64,000 nt of DNA from Acinetobacter radioresistens DSM 6976 = NBRC 102413 = CIP 103788 (lineage in GTDB: Bacteria; Pseudomonadota; Gammaproteobacteria; Pseudomonadales; Moraxellaceae): assembly GCF_006757745.1 (NCBI RefSeq), contig NZ_AP019740.1, positions 1,860,001 to 1,924,000 of the forward strand, given 5' to 3'. Positions 19,372 through 29,400 of this stretch are shown in pieces. Position numbers and translations under genes: made by a program. Positions within the stretch are counted from its first letter, which is position 1; each line of letters opens with the position of its first letter. The notes beneath the pieces are model-generated. The model was not told where the DNA came from, searched no databases, and was given only the letters and a program-made list of their open reading frames with translations.

Positions 19372-20703
19372 ATGGAAAAAACTACTGTAAATTTAAAAAA
19401 ACTGACCCTCTGGCAAGTCATTATTATTGGTATTGCCTACATGACTCCGATGACGGTATTTGATACCTTTGGCATCGTTTCGGGTGTTACCGATGGACAC
19501 GTACCTTTAGCTTATATACTGGCATTAATTGCAATGGTGCTAACTGCATGGAGTTATGCGCGTTTTAGTCGTGAATCTGAAAAAGCAGGTTCAGCATATA
19601 CCTATACTGCTGAAAGCTGTGGTCCACAATACGGCTTTTTTGTTGGCTGGTGCGCGCTGCTGGATTATCTCCTGCTTCCGCTCATTAATGTATTACTCGC
19701 TTCCATTTACCTCACTGCCCTGATTCCAGATGTTCCTTATTGGGCTTGGGTCATGATTTCTGCAAGTGTTGTCACTCTGGTGAATTGTTTTCGTATCAAC
19801 ATATTAGCCAACTTAAGTCTGGTTTTTGTTTTTGCGCCTATTATTCTCATGGTTATATTTGTTTATCTGGTAATTCAGGGTATAGGCTCTTCTCAGGGTT
19901 ATGAGCATGTTCTGACTCTTACGCCCTTATGGAATGGAGATCATGAGCTTTTACCACTTATCGCTGGCGCATCAATTTTGTGTTTTTCATTCTTAGGGTT
20001 TGATGCAGTCACGACATTATCTGCTGAAACCAAAGACCCGAAGCGGAATATCCCGCGTGCGGTACTGATGACCACCCTTATTGGCGGTTTGATCTTTATT
20101 AGTGCATCTTGGTTTATCCAGCTTTATTTTCCCAGCAATGTCCGTTTCAATAATCCGAGTGAAGCCCTGCCAGAAATTGTGCTTTATGTAGGTGGAGCCT
20201 TTTTTCAGTCGGTTTTCCTGTGTGGGCAGATTATGAATACCTTTGCTTCCGGCCTTGCTACCCATGCCAGTGCCTCGCGGCTTTTGCATATTATGGGCAG
20301 AGATGGTATTTTTCCGCGTAAATTCTTTGGTGCAGTTCACTTTAAACTCGGTACGCCACTTTTTTCGGTATTATTTGTCGGCCTCATTTCAATGAGTGCA
20401 GCTTTTCTGGATCTCGCCCAAGTCGTTAGCCTGATCAGTTTCGGTGCTCTGGTTGCCTTTACTGCAGTGAATTTCTCAGTATTTATGCAATTTTATATTA
20501 AAAAGCAGCAACGCACAGGACTCAAGAATAAGTTCCTCAACCTGGTTTTACCATTTATTTCAGTCTGTGCCATCTTGTGCCTCTGGTTCAATCTGGATCA
20601 TTCCTCCTTGATATTTGGTTGTATCTGGTTATTGGCCGGTATCTCCGTTTTCTTTTACAAAAAATTTAAAAAGCAGAATATTGCTATCAGCAATGTTTAT
20701 TAA
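19372..20703 (+). CDS. puuP: putrescine importer, PuuP-like (APC family)
   Basis: Proton-coupled amine uptake through the inner membrane. The 443-aa product closely parallels recalled E. coli PuuP blocks: YMTPMTVFDTFGIVSG, GSAYTYT, LLDYLLLPLINVLLA, FSFLGFDAVTTLS and ASGLA.HAS.SRLL..MGRD. About 12 membrane segments are visible. I used the ATG at 19372; the frame also opens at TTG 19333. It lies 195 bp after the Cache gene and 19 bp before a PuuB-like oxidase. Putrescine is the likely substrate; other diamines are possible. Confidence 0.86.
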   Translation: MEKTTVNLKKLTLWQVIIIGIAYMTPMTVFDTFGIVSGVTDGHVPLAYILALIAMVLTAWSYARFSRESEKAGSAYTYTAESCGPQYGFFVGWCALLDYLLLPLINVLLASIYLTALIPDVPYWAWVMISASVVTLVNCFRINILANLSLVFVFAPIILMVIFVYLVIQGIGSSQGYEHVLTLTPLWNGDHELLPLIAGASILCFSFLGFDAVTTLSAETKDPKRNIPRAVLMTTLIGGLIFISASWFIQLYFPSNVRFNNPSEALPEIVLYVGGAFFQSVFLCGQIMNTFASGLATHASASRLLHIMGRDGIFPRKFFGAVHFKLGTPLFSVLFVGLISMSAAFLDLAQVVSLISFGALVAFTAVNFSVFMQFYIKKQQRTGLKNKFLNLVLPFISVCAILCLWFNLDHSSLIFGCIWLLAGISVFFYKKFKKQNIAISNVY

Positions 20704-20722
20704 TTCATTGAGGTCAGAAGCC

Positions 20723-22138
20723 ATGTTAAATATATCTAAACCTATAATATTAAATGATGTTGTTTTTAAGCCGTCAACCACTCAACAGGCAGGTAAAGAA
20801 TGGAACTGGGTTAATCCTCGTCATCTACAAGCTGACCACCCGGCCAATTATTATGAAAGCTCTCTGGCAGACTGGCATGAATTTAATGTCCTGCAAACTG
20901 ATTGTGAATGTGATGTGGTTGTCATTGGTTCAGGCCTGTTAGGCGCCTCTACTGCATTACATCTGGCTGAACAGGGGGTCGAAACTGTTGTACTTGAGAA
21001 AAATCGTGTTGGTAGTGCCGCTTCGGGGCGTAATGGTGGCCAGTTGACACCTGGTCTAGCCCGTTGGGAAGCGGGTGAAATGGCAGAACATTTTGGCTAT
21101 GAAGATGCAAAAAAACTCTGGCATTTTACTTCTACAGAGGCTATGCAGTTAATTGATGAAATCTCTGAAAAATACGGTCTGGATTTTCAACGAAAACGAG
21201 GACACATTACTGCTGCGGTTCATCAAGGTCATCTGGTTGGTCTTACCCAAGGTGCAGACGCCCGTAAATATCTCGGTGAAGACCATACACGCATTGTAGG
21301 TAAACACGAATTAGGTGAATATATTAAATCAGACTATTATACCGGCGGACTGATTGATGAGTTAGGCGGCCAGATTCATCCACTTGCTCTAAACCGTGGC
21401 CTGATTTATGCCTTCTGCAAAAATGGGGGTACCGTGTATGAACAGACTGAAGTAATTACAATTGAAGAAGCCGAAGACGGCGTGTATGTCAGAACAACAA
21501 CCGGTACAGTCAAGGCACGCAAAAGTGTAGTGATGGCTGTACATCATGCATCATTTAAGTTGCTTCCACAGAAAAAACAGACGACGCTTCCCTTCTATAC
21601 TTACGTTAGTACCACTGCTCCGCTTGAGCTTGATATTCATGAGCTTCTGCCTGAGGAGCATCCGGTTTACGACACCCAATTTCAGATTGACTATTATCGC
21701 CCGGTCACACAGAACCGGTTGTTGTTTGGCGGACAAGGTACAGGTAGCTGCTGGTCACCAGAGAAGACCTTGAACTATTTAAAAAATCGTATTCATACAG
21801 TTTTCCCACAGCTCAAGCAGGTTGAAATCGATTTTGCCTGGAGTGGTACTACTGATTTGACAGTCAATGGTGCTGTAGACAGTCGTAAGTTCGGGAGCAA
21901 GTTTCCAATTTATGCCGTGCATGGCTGGAGTGGGCATGGTGTTGCCCAGACTGTGCGTATTGGTAAAGCCATTGCAGCAGATTTTATTGGTCAATCCAGT
22001 GATTTTAAAATGCTCACTCAGATTGATCATGCCAACATCCTGTTTGCGCGCACTCTGGCCCCTGTTGTGATTCCAATTGCAAAAAGTGCTTATGGTGTGG
22101 GAGCTTTAATGAATCCAGGTAAAATGGTGTCTTTTTAA
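20723..22138 (+). CDS. puuB: FAD-dependent amine oxidoreductase, PuuB-like
   Basis: A 471-aa DAO-family flavoenzyme. The ADP-binding fold is at residues 65-95 (VVVIGSGLLGASTALHLAE), followed by SGRNGGQL, which is also in E. coli PuuB, then GGQIHPL and a C-terminal WSG..DLT plus HGWSGHGV block. PuuB oxidises gamma-glutamylputrescine, but the glutamyl ligase PuuA and hydrolase PuuD are not in this window, so direct amine oxidation is also possible. A GAGG precedes the ATG at 20723; the frame runs further upstream inside the permease gene, which I reject. Last gene of the patD operon, with a hairpin terminator after it. Confidence 0.83.
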   Translation: MLNISKPIILNDVVFKPSTTQQAGKEWNWVNPRHLQADHPANYYESSLADWHEFNVLQTDCECDVVVIGSGLLGASTALHLAEQGVETVVLEKNRVGSAASGRNGGQLTPGLARWEAGEMAEHFGYEDAKKLWHFTSTEAMQLIDEISEKYGLDFQRKRGHITAAVHQGHLVGLTQGADARKYLGEDHTRIVGKHELGEYIKSDYYTGGLIDELGGQIHPLALNRGLIYAFCKNGGTVYEQTEVITIEEAEDGVYVRTTTGTVKARKSVVMAVHHASFKLLPQKKQTTLPFYTYVSTTAPLELDIHELLPEEHPVYDTQFQIDYYRPVTQNRLLFGGQGTGSCWSPEKTLNYLKNRIHTVFPQLKQVEIDFAWSGTTDLTVNGAVDSRKFGSKFPIYAVHGWSGHGVAQTVRIGKAIAADFIGQSSDFKMLTQIDHANILFARTLAPVVIPIAKSAYGVGALMNPGKMVSF

Positions 22139-22187
22139 TATTTTATTTAAGAAATATAAATAGTTTTCTCCAGCTTAAAATCATTAA

Positions 22188-22218
22188 AAACCGGTAAAGC
22201 AAATCGCTTTACCGGTTT
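22188..22218. terminator. hairpin between puuB and the HAAAP permease gene
   Basis: AAACCGGTAAAGC and GCTTTACCGGTTT are perfect complements with a five-base loop. The flanking A and T residues let it act for both converging operons. Confidence 0.75.
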
Positions 22219-22254
22219 CATAAATGAGCAGTTAAGGTTTAGAAACAATAAAAA

Positions 22255-23502
22255 TTACCAGCCAGCTGGCAATAATTTGAATAATGCAGCAATAGCATAA
22301 ACAGCACTGGCAAAATAGATAAGAATAATCAGAATTTTAATGCCCGGGTGAGTAATGGCAGAGCTGCATGTCCATGAAGGTTGAATATCTCCACGCGCAC
22401 GCGCACCTTTTAAAATAAGCATGGGCATGATAGACAGGACTACACCGCTAAATGTTCCCGCGATATAAAGAGCATTAACGAAAGAGACCATACCGCTATA
22501 AGCCAGCAAAAATGGTGGAAGAGTTACAATGGCCATGACCAGAAGACGCTTTTTCATATCGCTATGAATTGCCAGTTTAAAACGATCACCGATATTTGTA
22601 ACCAGACTGCCACCTAGCCCCCAGTACGAAGTCAGCATTGCAAACAAGGCAAACAGGTTAGCAGAGAAAAAGGCCCAATTACCCAGTACCTTGCCCCAGC
22701 TTAAAGTTGCTACCTGGGTAATGTTATCCAGACCACTAAGAGCAATCACGGACATCGGTACCGCAGCCAGCAGAATAAATGTAATTACCATACCGGTAAT
22801 AATAGCTTTTGGCAGCTGCTCAGGCTTATCACTAAAACCACGTGCCATTTCTGGCACGATATATTGGGCAGAAAAACAGAACACCACGACATTAAATACT
22901 GGAATCATATAGATCCAGTTGCCCTGCATCAGATTTACAAACTGGGTTTTTTCATTGAGCAATGTCGCACCGAATAAAATTGCCAGCATAGCAACCATGC
23001 ATATACAGATTACTTTTTCACTACGGCCAATCGCTTTTAATCCGAGCCATAATATTCCTGCCGCGGGAATAAAGAAAATAAGACTGCCGAGTGACCTTGG
23101 CAGGCCGGTCAGCGAATTCAGCAGCTCACCACTACCACTCATATAGGCGATTAATGCACCCATTGAATTAACACAAACCGCTGCGAAAATAATCCATGAG
23201 CCTAAAGCACCTACATAACGCTCGGACAGGCCGCTTAGTTGCAGATGTGCCCGGGTTCTTAATGTTGACTCGGCAACATATAGCATGGTAATGGTGGTCA
23301 AAATACCAGCGACAATTAACCAGAATAGCAAGGGCATAAAACCTGCCTTACGCGCTGCATAGGCTATAGAAAGAATACCTGCACCAATATTGGTGCCGAC
23401 AATCATTGCAACGCCTTCCAGAAAACTTAAAGATTTGACAGGCGCTTCTTTGCACTCTGCAACGGTAAAAGGTACTGCGCCTTGTATGGTCTCTTCTGAC
23501 AT
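22255..23502 (-). CDS. HAAAP-family amino acid permease
   Basis: A 415-aa membrane protein with about 11 helices. The N-terminal GTNIGAGILSIAYAARKAGF block is the hallmark of the hydroxy and aromatic amino acid permease family (TyrP, Mtr, SdaC). An AAGGA precedes the ATG at 23502. It is divergent from a MocR/GabR-like regulator, with a 250-bp gap that contains operator copy B oriented toward this gene as copy A is toward gabT. That places it in the same putative regulon as gabP and gabT. Its substrate may thus be a GABA-related amino acid rather than an aromatic one, but sequence alone does not say. Confidence 0.85.
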   Translation of the reverse strand: MSEETIQGAVPFTVAECKEAPVKSLSFLEGVAMIVGTNIGAGILSIAYAARKAGFMPLLFWLIVAGILTTITMLYVAESTLRTRAHLQLSGLSERYVGALGSWIIFAAVCVNSMGALIAYMSGSGELLNSLTGLPRSLGSLIFFIPAAGILWLGLKAIGRSEKVICICMVAMLAILFGATLLNEKTQFVNLMQGNWIYMIPVFNVVVFCFSAQYIVPEMARGFSDKPEQLPKAIITGMVITFILLAAVPMSVIALSGLDNITQVATLSWGKVLGNWAFFSANLFALFAMLTSYWGLGGSLVTNIGDRFKLAIHSDMKKRLLVMAIVTLPPFLLAYSGMVSFVNALYIAGTFSGVVLSIMPMLILKGARARGDIQPSWTCSSAITHPGIKILIILIYFASAVYAIAALFKLLPAGW

Positions 23503-23718
23503 GATGAATTCCTTATAAATTATAGTCCTTGATGACTTAGGTTTCTAATTTCCTGTTATGCTTTTATAACGGGTTCAGATTCATCTTCTGATCAATCCTG
23601 CTTGTTTTAAGACCCTTGAATTTCAGTAAATTAAGCCTGAGTATATGTTCAGCTCCAGGGTTGAACCTGCTGGCCCATCCATAAGGTTTTATAATTTCAT
23701 GCTTTATGGGGCCAGAAA

Positions 23719-23753
23719 CGAGAGCCATTTTTAATAAACCGGAGAGAGCCAAT
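23719..23753. promoter_or_regulatory. GabR-type direct-repeat operator, copy B
   Basis: CGAGAGCCATTT is followed by GAGAGCCAATTG. AGCCA cores lie at 23723-23727 and 23747-23751, 24 bp apart as in copies A and C. The second box runs into the TTG start codon of the regulator, so binding would block its own expression, while the minus-strand orientation matches activation of the divergent permease. Confidence 0.66.
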
Positions 23754-25240
23754 TGCTTAGCTTGTTAGGAGACCATCTGTTACAGCGCTTACAGAAACAG
23801 ACCGAGGGAGCTCTATATCACCGGGTATTCTGCTGTTTACGTGATGCCATCACAGAAGGTATTTTACCGCCTAAAACACGGCTACCGGCTTCGCGTGATC
23901 TGGCTCATGAACTCAAGGTTTCACGTAATACTATCTTGAATGCCTATGAGCATTTACAGGCACAAGGTTATATTCAGGCACATACGGGACGTGGCAGCTG
24001 GGTCGCTGAAAACCTGCCGGAGAGCTATCTGACGGTACCGGGACATGAACATCTGGCAGAACAGCCCAACCAGCAACAGTTAAAGCATCTGTCTAAGCGT
24101 GGTACTGCATTTCTTGAAAGTGCAGCCGCATCCCCCTATCAGTGGGGTGCTTTTGTGCCAGGCGCACCAGACGTTACCGAATTTCCACACGCCGAGTTTG
24201 GCCGGATTCTGAACCGTTTAAGCCGCCAGCCGGAAATTTCACGGCTCATCTATAGCAATGACGGAGGCTGTCTTGAACTTAAACAGGCATTAGCAGATTA
24301 TTTGCGGGTTGCGCGCTCTGTACGCTGTGAGGCTGACCAGATTCTGATTACTGAAGGTATTCATCAGGCAGTAGATCTGGTTTCACGCTCTTTATGCGAT
24401 GCTGGTGATCAGGTCTGGATTGAAGATCCGGGATACTGGGGTGCGCGGAATATTTTACGGATCAATGGACTGTGTATTAACCCGGTACCCGTTGATCATG
24501 AAGGTCTTATTCCTGATCATACATCTTCCGTTCCTAAACTGATCTTTGTTACTCCCTCACATCAGTATCCGCTTGGTTCGCACTTGAGCGTATCCAGACG
24601 CCGGCAACTGTTAGACCTGGCCCGTTATCACGGCAGCTGGATAATTGAAGATGACTACGACAGTGAATTCCGCTTTTCCGGCCAGCCTTTCCCCTCCTTG
24701 CAGGGACTGGAAGAAAATACGCCCGTCATTTATATGGGAACATTCAGTAAAACGATTTACCCGGCACTACGGATCGGTTATATGGTCATTCCTAAAAGTC
24801 TGGTCGAATCACTGAAAACGGTAGCTGCCGAGCTTTATCGGGGCGGGCATTTACTTACACAGCGTGCACTGGCTGAATTTATTCAAGAAGGTCATTATGC
24901 CGCTCATATCCGTCGGATGCGAATTTTGTATGGTAAACGCCGTGCATTTCTAATTGAACTGATTGAGCGCTATCTGGGCACAGAGTTTATTCATGAATTT
25001 AGTCATGCAGCAGGGTTACACCTGGTCCTCAAGCTGCCGGAGCATAGTGATGACGTTGCAATTGCCAGAATGGCCCTTTCGCGTGGTGTCAAAGTAAGAC
25101 CTTTATCACGCTATTATTCGGATGCAGACCGCTCACAAGCTGGTCTGCTACTAGGTTTCGCCTGTGTAAAGGAGAAAGACATGCTTGTAGCATTTAGCGT
25201 ATTAAGACAATGTCTGAAAGAACATCAGATTGCACTTTGA
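23753..25240 (+). CDS. MocR/GabR-like PLP-dependent transcriptional regulator
   Basis: A 495-aa fusion of a GntR-type winged helix (about residues 15-85; LPASRDLAHELKVSRNTILNAYE) and a class I aminotransferase-like domain (about 130-490). The PLP lysine is Lys333 in GTFSKT, with EDDYDSEF and IEDPGY as other cofactor-site blocks. In GabR, PLP plus GABA in this domain switches the protein to activate gabTD while it represses itself. Translation starts at TTG, supported by GGAGAG upstream; no ATG is available near the N-terminus. Its start codon is inside operator copy B, matching autorepression. GabR identity is inferred from the shared motif; PdxR or TauR-like roles are alternatives. Confidence 0.85.
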   Translation: MLSLLGDHLLQRLQKQTEGALYHRVFCCLRDAITEGILPPKTRLPASRDLAHELKVSRNTILNAYEHLQAQGYIQAHTGRGSWVAENLPESYLTVPGHEHLAEQPNQQQLKHLSKRGTAFLESAAASPYQWGAFVPGAPDVTEFPHAEFGRILNRLSRQPEISRLIYSNDGGCLELKQALADYLRVARSVRCEADQILITEGIHQAVDLVSRSLCDAGDQVWIEDPGYWGARNILRINGLCINPVPVDHEGLIPDHTSSVPKLIFVTPSHQYPLGSHLSVSRRRQLLDLARYHGSWIIEDDYDSEFRFSGQPFPSLQGLEENTPVIYMGTFSKTIYPALRIGYMVIPKSLVESLKTVAAELYRGGHLLTQRALAEFIQEGHYAAHIRRMRILYGKRRAFLIELIERYLGTEFIHEFSHAAGLHLVLKLPEHSDDVAIARMALSRGVKVRPLSRYYSDADRSQAGLLLGFACVKEKDMLVAFSVLRQCLKEHQIAL

Positions 25241-25281
25241 ACCGGGTTAAAGCTACCCTTTTACTCACTATACAAATACAA

Positions 25282-25312
25282 TAAAAAGGGCACAGCCTAA
25301 ACTGTACCCTTC
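25282..25312 (-). terminator. terminator between the MocR regulator and the FabH-like gene
   Basis: Stem AAGGG-ACAG / CTGT-CCCTT with one mismatch. On the minus strand it is followed by TTTTTAT, so it mainly ends the FabH-like gene. Confidence 0.7.
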
Positions 25313-25334
25313 TTAAGAGTTTAACAAGATATTT

Positions 25335-26444
25335 TTATACTACGTGCTTTTGTACCAGAATACAGCCTACAGAATAACCTGCACCAAACGAGCACAGAAT
25401 TCCATATTCACCATCGTTTACTTCGTGTGCTGTGCGGTGCATGGCAATAATGACCCCGGCAGAAGAAGTATTGGCAAATTCATCCAGAATAATCGGAACA
25501 AGCCCTGGCTGGGCTGCTTCTTTGCCTACTACCAGCTTCAAGATTAATTCATTCATGCTGGCATTGGCCTGATGTAACCAGAAGCGTTTTACTTCATTAG
25601 GCTGAATACTGTTTTTCTCAAGTTGAGCAGTAATCATTTTTGCGACCAGCGGACATACTTCCTTAAATACTTTGCGGCCATCCTGACGGAAACGCTTGTC
25701 ATCAATATTGGCATTTTCACTAGTATTTAAAAAACCAAAATTATTACGAATATTGTTGGAAAATTGAGTAAACAGTTGTGTGTCCAGAATTTCAAAGCCA
25801 GATTTGCTGTCTGTATTTTCAATAATAGAAGCAGTCGCTACATCACCAAAAATAAAGTGACTGTCACGTGAACGGAAATCAGAATGCGCAGATGTAATTT
25901 CAACATTGACCAGCAATACACGACGCGCGCCTGTCTTAATGGCATCATGAGCCTGTTTCAGGCCAAAGGTCGCTGCAGAGCATGCCACGTTCATGTCATA
26001 GGCATACCCCTGAATTCCCAGAGCAGTCTGAATTTCAATAGCAACTGCCGGGTAAGCGCGCTGCATGTTTGAACATGCCAGAATCACGACATCAATATCT
26101 TCAGGTGTAACACCAGCATTTTCCATCGCCTGCTTGGCAGCAATTACGCCCCACTCTGCCTGTAACGACAGCTGGTCATCAGCACGTTCCTGCAAATGTG
26201 GACGCAAACGTTTCGGGTCAAGAATACCATTTTTTTCAGACACATAACGACGCTTGACGCCTGATGCCTTTTCAACAAATTCAGCACTTGAACCACGGCG
26301 GGGCTCTAGTTCACCTGCAGCAATTTTTTCAGCATTTTCTAGGTTATACTGTTCCACATAAGCATTTAAACTTTCAACTAACTCTTCGTTGGTAATGACA
26401 TTTTCAGGATGAAACAAGCCAGTACCAGTAATGCGGATGCCCAT
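25335..26444 (-). CDS. beta-ketoacyl-ACP synthase III family protein (FabH-like)
   Basis: Condensing enzyme that joins an acyl-CoA starter with malonyl-ACP. The triad is visible: Cys155 in [10 protein letters not shown], the His in [10 protein letters not shown] (near 289) and the Asn in FANTSSAGV. At 369 aa it is about 50 residues longer than E. coli FabH, with an extra helical segment near residues 28-75. AAAGGAG precedes the ATG. It stands apart from any fab cluster, 30 bp after hrpA on the same strand. It may use longer or special starters; that is inferred from the insertion and isolation. Confidence 0.88.
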   Translation of the reverse strand: MGIRITGTGLFHPENVITNEELVESLNAYVEQYNLENAEKIAAGELEPRRGSSAEFVEKASGVKRRYVSEKNGILDPKRLRPHLQERADDQLSLQAEWGVIAAKQAMENAGVTPEDIDVVILACSNMQRAYPAVAIEIQTALGIQGYAYDMNVACSAATFGLKQAHDAIKTGARRVLLVNVEITSAHSDFRSRDSHFIFGDVATASIIENTDSKSGFEILDTQLFTQFSNNIRNNFGFLNTSENANIDDKRFRQDGRKVFKEVCPLVAKMITAQLEKNSIQPNEVKRFWLHQANASMNELILKLVVGKEAAQPGLVPIILDEFANTSSAGVIIAMHRTAHEVNDGEYGILCSFGAGYSVGCILVQKHVV

Positions 26445-26474
26445 GTAAAACTCCTTTTAAAGAATGACGGTATT

Positions 26475-29400
26475 TTAACTGATTCCGAGCCGATCCCATA
26501 GTTTTTGCAGTCGAGTTGCAGAAACAGGTATTTTGGTCTTCATAGGCTGGGAGAACAGGGAAATACGTAATTCTTCAAGCATAAAGTAAAAGTCTATAGA
26601 TTTCGGATTGTTACGGACACTGAATAACTTGTCCATCCACGGGTCAACCTGGGCAATAGCAGCTTCATCACGTTGCAGGTTATTAGGCAAACGCTCCAGA
26701 CGCAGAACCAAGGCCTTCAAATAACGTGGAAATTCTGCCCATACCTCAGGCGGCTGGGTATAAACGAAATCGCCCAGTTGCATCAGGTCAAGCTGATCTT
26801 CAATATCATCAATACTACGCCCAAAAATTTCCGGATCAAGCACGAGCAGTTTACGGCGAATATCTTGCCACTGAATAAAAATATCGCTGAGTGCTGCCAA
26901 AGCCTGCTGGCCATAACTCAGGAAATTTCCCTTAACCTCTGCCAGTACATTCTGGAACTCTTCGGCATTCACCGGCAGTTCAGTTAATGCCATTTGCAAA
27001 GTCGCATATACCAGCATTTGCTCCAGTTTGGCCCGGTCACCTAATGGCGAATAAGCCAGAGCCAGAGGCTTACCCAACTGCTTTTTAAGCTGACGTATCA
27101 GGTCACCTAACTGCATGTGAATCAGACGAATTACTCCTTCACGATGCTGTTTAATGGCTTCGGCCTGATCATTAAAACTTTGTATAACAACACCTGATTC
27201 ATCTTTAGCTTCTATCTCACTAAAGCTTTTTACCGGAACCAGAGCCTGATACTGTTTTATCACTACGCCTGTTACTTTCTGAGTGGCTTCAAAAATAAAG
27301 CTTTCCGGAAAAGTTTTATATTCACCTTTCAGCTGTTTTACCGGTCGCTGGGTTTCCTGACGGCAACGTGCTTTTAGCTCTGCCAGATCACGTCCTTTTT
27401 CAATCACTCGGCCTTTTTCATCAGTTACCTTGATAAAAGGAATCAGGTACTGATCAATCCGTTCAACTGAAAAATCCTTCTCTGTAATCTGTTCACCCCG
27501 CAAGGCAAATGTCAGATAATTCAGAACATGACGCTGCAAATCCTTATCCTGTACCTCACGCAGCAACTTGCGTGCAGTATCCGGGATCGGCACCAGATTA
27601 CGTCGTTTATCCTTTGGCAAAGATTTAAGCAAGGCCTCAACCAGTTCCTGACGCCAGCCTGGAATTCCCCAAGACCAGATCTCTTCATTGACCTGCGCTA
27701 ATGCCTGTAATGGAATTTTTACTGTAGCCCCGTCTTCATCATGGCTTGGGTCAAAGCGGTAACTTGCAGCCAAACGTAACTGTCCATTTTGAAGATAATC
27801 CGGAAACTGCTGTGTAGTCGGACGGTCATTCAGCCAGAGTGACTCTTCATCGACATATAAGAAACGCGGTTCTTTGGCCTCAACTGTAGCCAGCCAGTCT
27901 TCGAAACTGCGTCGGCTGGCAATTTCAGAAGGAATTTTAGAAGCATAAAACTGATAGACAGTTTCTTCATCTACAACCAGATCACGTCGGCGCAGCTTGT
28001 CTTCTACCCGCTCTACTTCTTCAAGTTTAAGCAGGTTATGTTTTAGAAATGGCGGTATAATGCCCAGGTTACCGGTTGTGAGAGCATCTCGCAGGAAAAT
28101 CTCATGAGCTGCTGCCTGATCAACTTTTTCAAAATTGGTCAGGCGTTTTGGCTCAATAATTAAACCAAATAGCGAAATCTGGTCATAGGCATTTACAATA
28201 CCTGTTTTTTTCGACCAGTGTGGCTCAAAATAGTGATGCTTCAGCAAATCACGGGCTGCTAGCAAAATCCATTCCGGCTCAATTTTAGCCAATGTCCGTA
28301 GATAGACCTGTGAAGTTTCTACCATTTCAAAAGCCATTACCCAAGATGCACCCGCCTTATGTAAAACAGAAGCAGGAAAAATTCGTGCCTTTTGCTGGCG
28401 CACCGCCATATAGACATTTTTTTCATCAGTCTTGTTGGCAATAAAGGAAAGTAATCCGGTTAGCAGGGCTCGGTGCAGGTTTTCATAACTGGCAGGTTTA
28501 TCATTAAAACTCAGCTTTAAGCCTTCAGCCAGTTCAACAAGTTGTTTATGAGTCTGTTTCCATTCACGTAAACGTAGCCAGCTTAAAAAATGCTGACGTG
28601 CAAATGCGCGACGTTTATTTTCACTTAGCTGGTTATCCTTGTTGCCTTTTAAAGTTGACCAGAGCTTCAAATAAAATAGAAAATCTGAATCAGCTTCTTT
28701 AAATAAAGCATGTTTCTGATCCGCCTGAGTCTGTTTATCCGCAGGTCGCTCACGTGGGTCCTGTACAGCCAGTGCGCTCACAATAATCAGAGCTTCATTT
28801 AACGCACCGAAGTGTGCCCCACCCAGAATCATGCGGGCAAGTCTTGGATCAATTGGCATACGTGCCATCATCTGACCAATTTTAGTCAGCTCAGCTTTTT
28901 TCTCGTTTAGTGCACCCAGTTCAATGAGCAGCTTACGTCCATCATTAACCAGGCGGTGGTCAGGCGGCTCAATAAAGTCAAAATTTTCAAGATTTCCTAA
29001 ACCTAAACTCTGCATTTGCAGAATGACTGAAGCCAAGTTTGTCCGCTTGATCTCAGGTTCTGTAAATTCTGGCCGGCTTAAAAAGTCTTCTTCACTATAG
29101 AGACGAATACAGACCCCAGGCGCAATACGGCCACAGCGCCCCTTACGCTGGTTTGCAGCAGCTTGCGATATCGCTTCAATCGGCAAGCGCTGTACGCGCG
29201 AGCGATAACTATAGCGGGAAATACGGGCAAAACCGCTATCAATCACATAGCGAATATTAGGAACAGTCAGTGCCGTTTCTGCCACGTTAGTAGCAATAAT
29301 AATGCGCCGGCCCTTTCCTCCCGGATTAAAAATTTTCTGCTGTTCACCTAAACCCAGGCGTGCGAACAGTGGCAAGATTTCTGTATGCCGTGGACCATGT

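Noticed and set aside
20615..20722. upstream extension of the PuuB-like oxidase into the permease gene
   Set aside because: The ATG at 20723 has a good GAGG site and the extension would only duplicate permease sequence in another frame.
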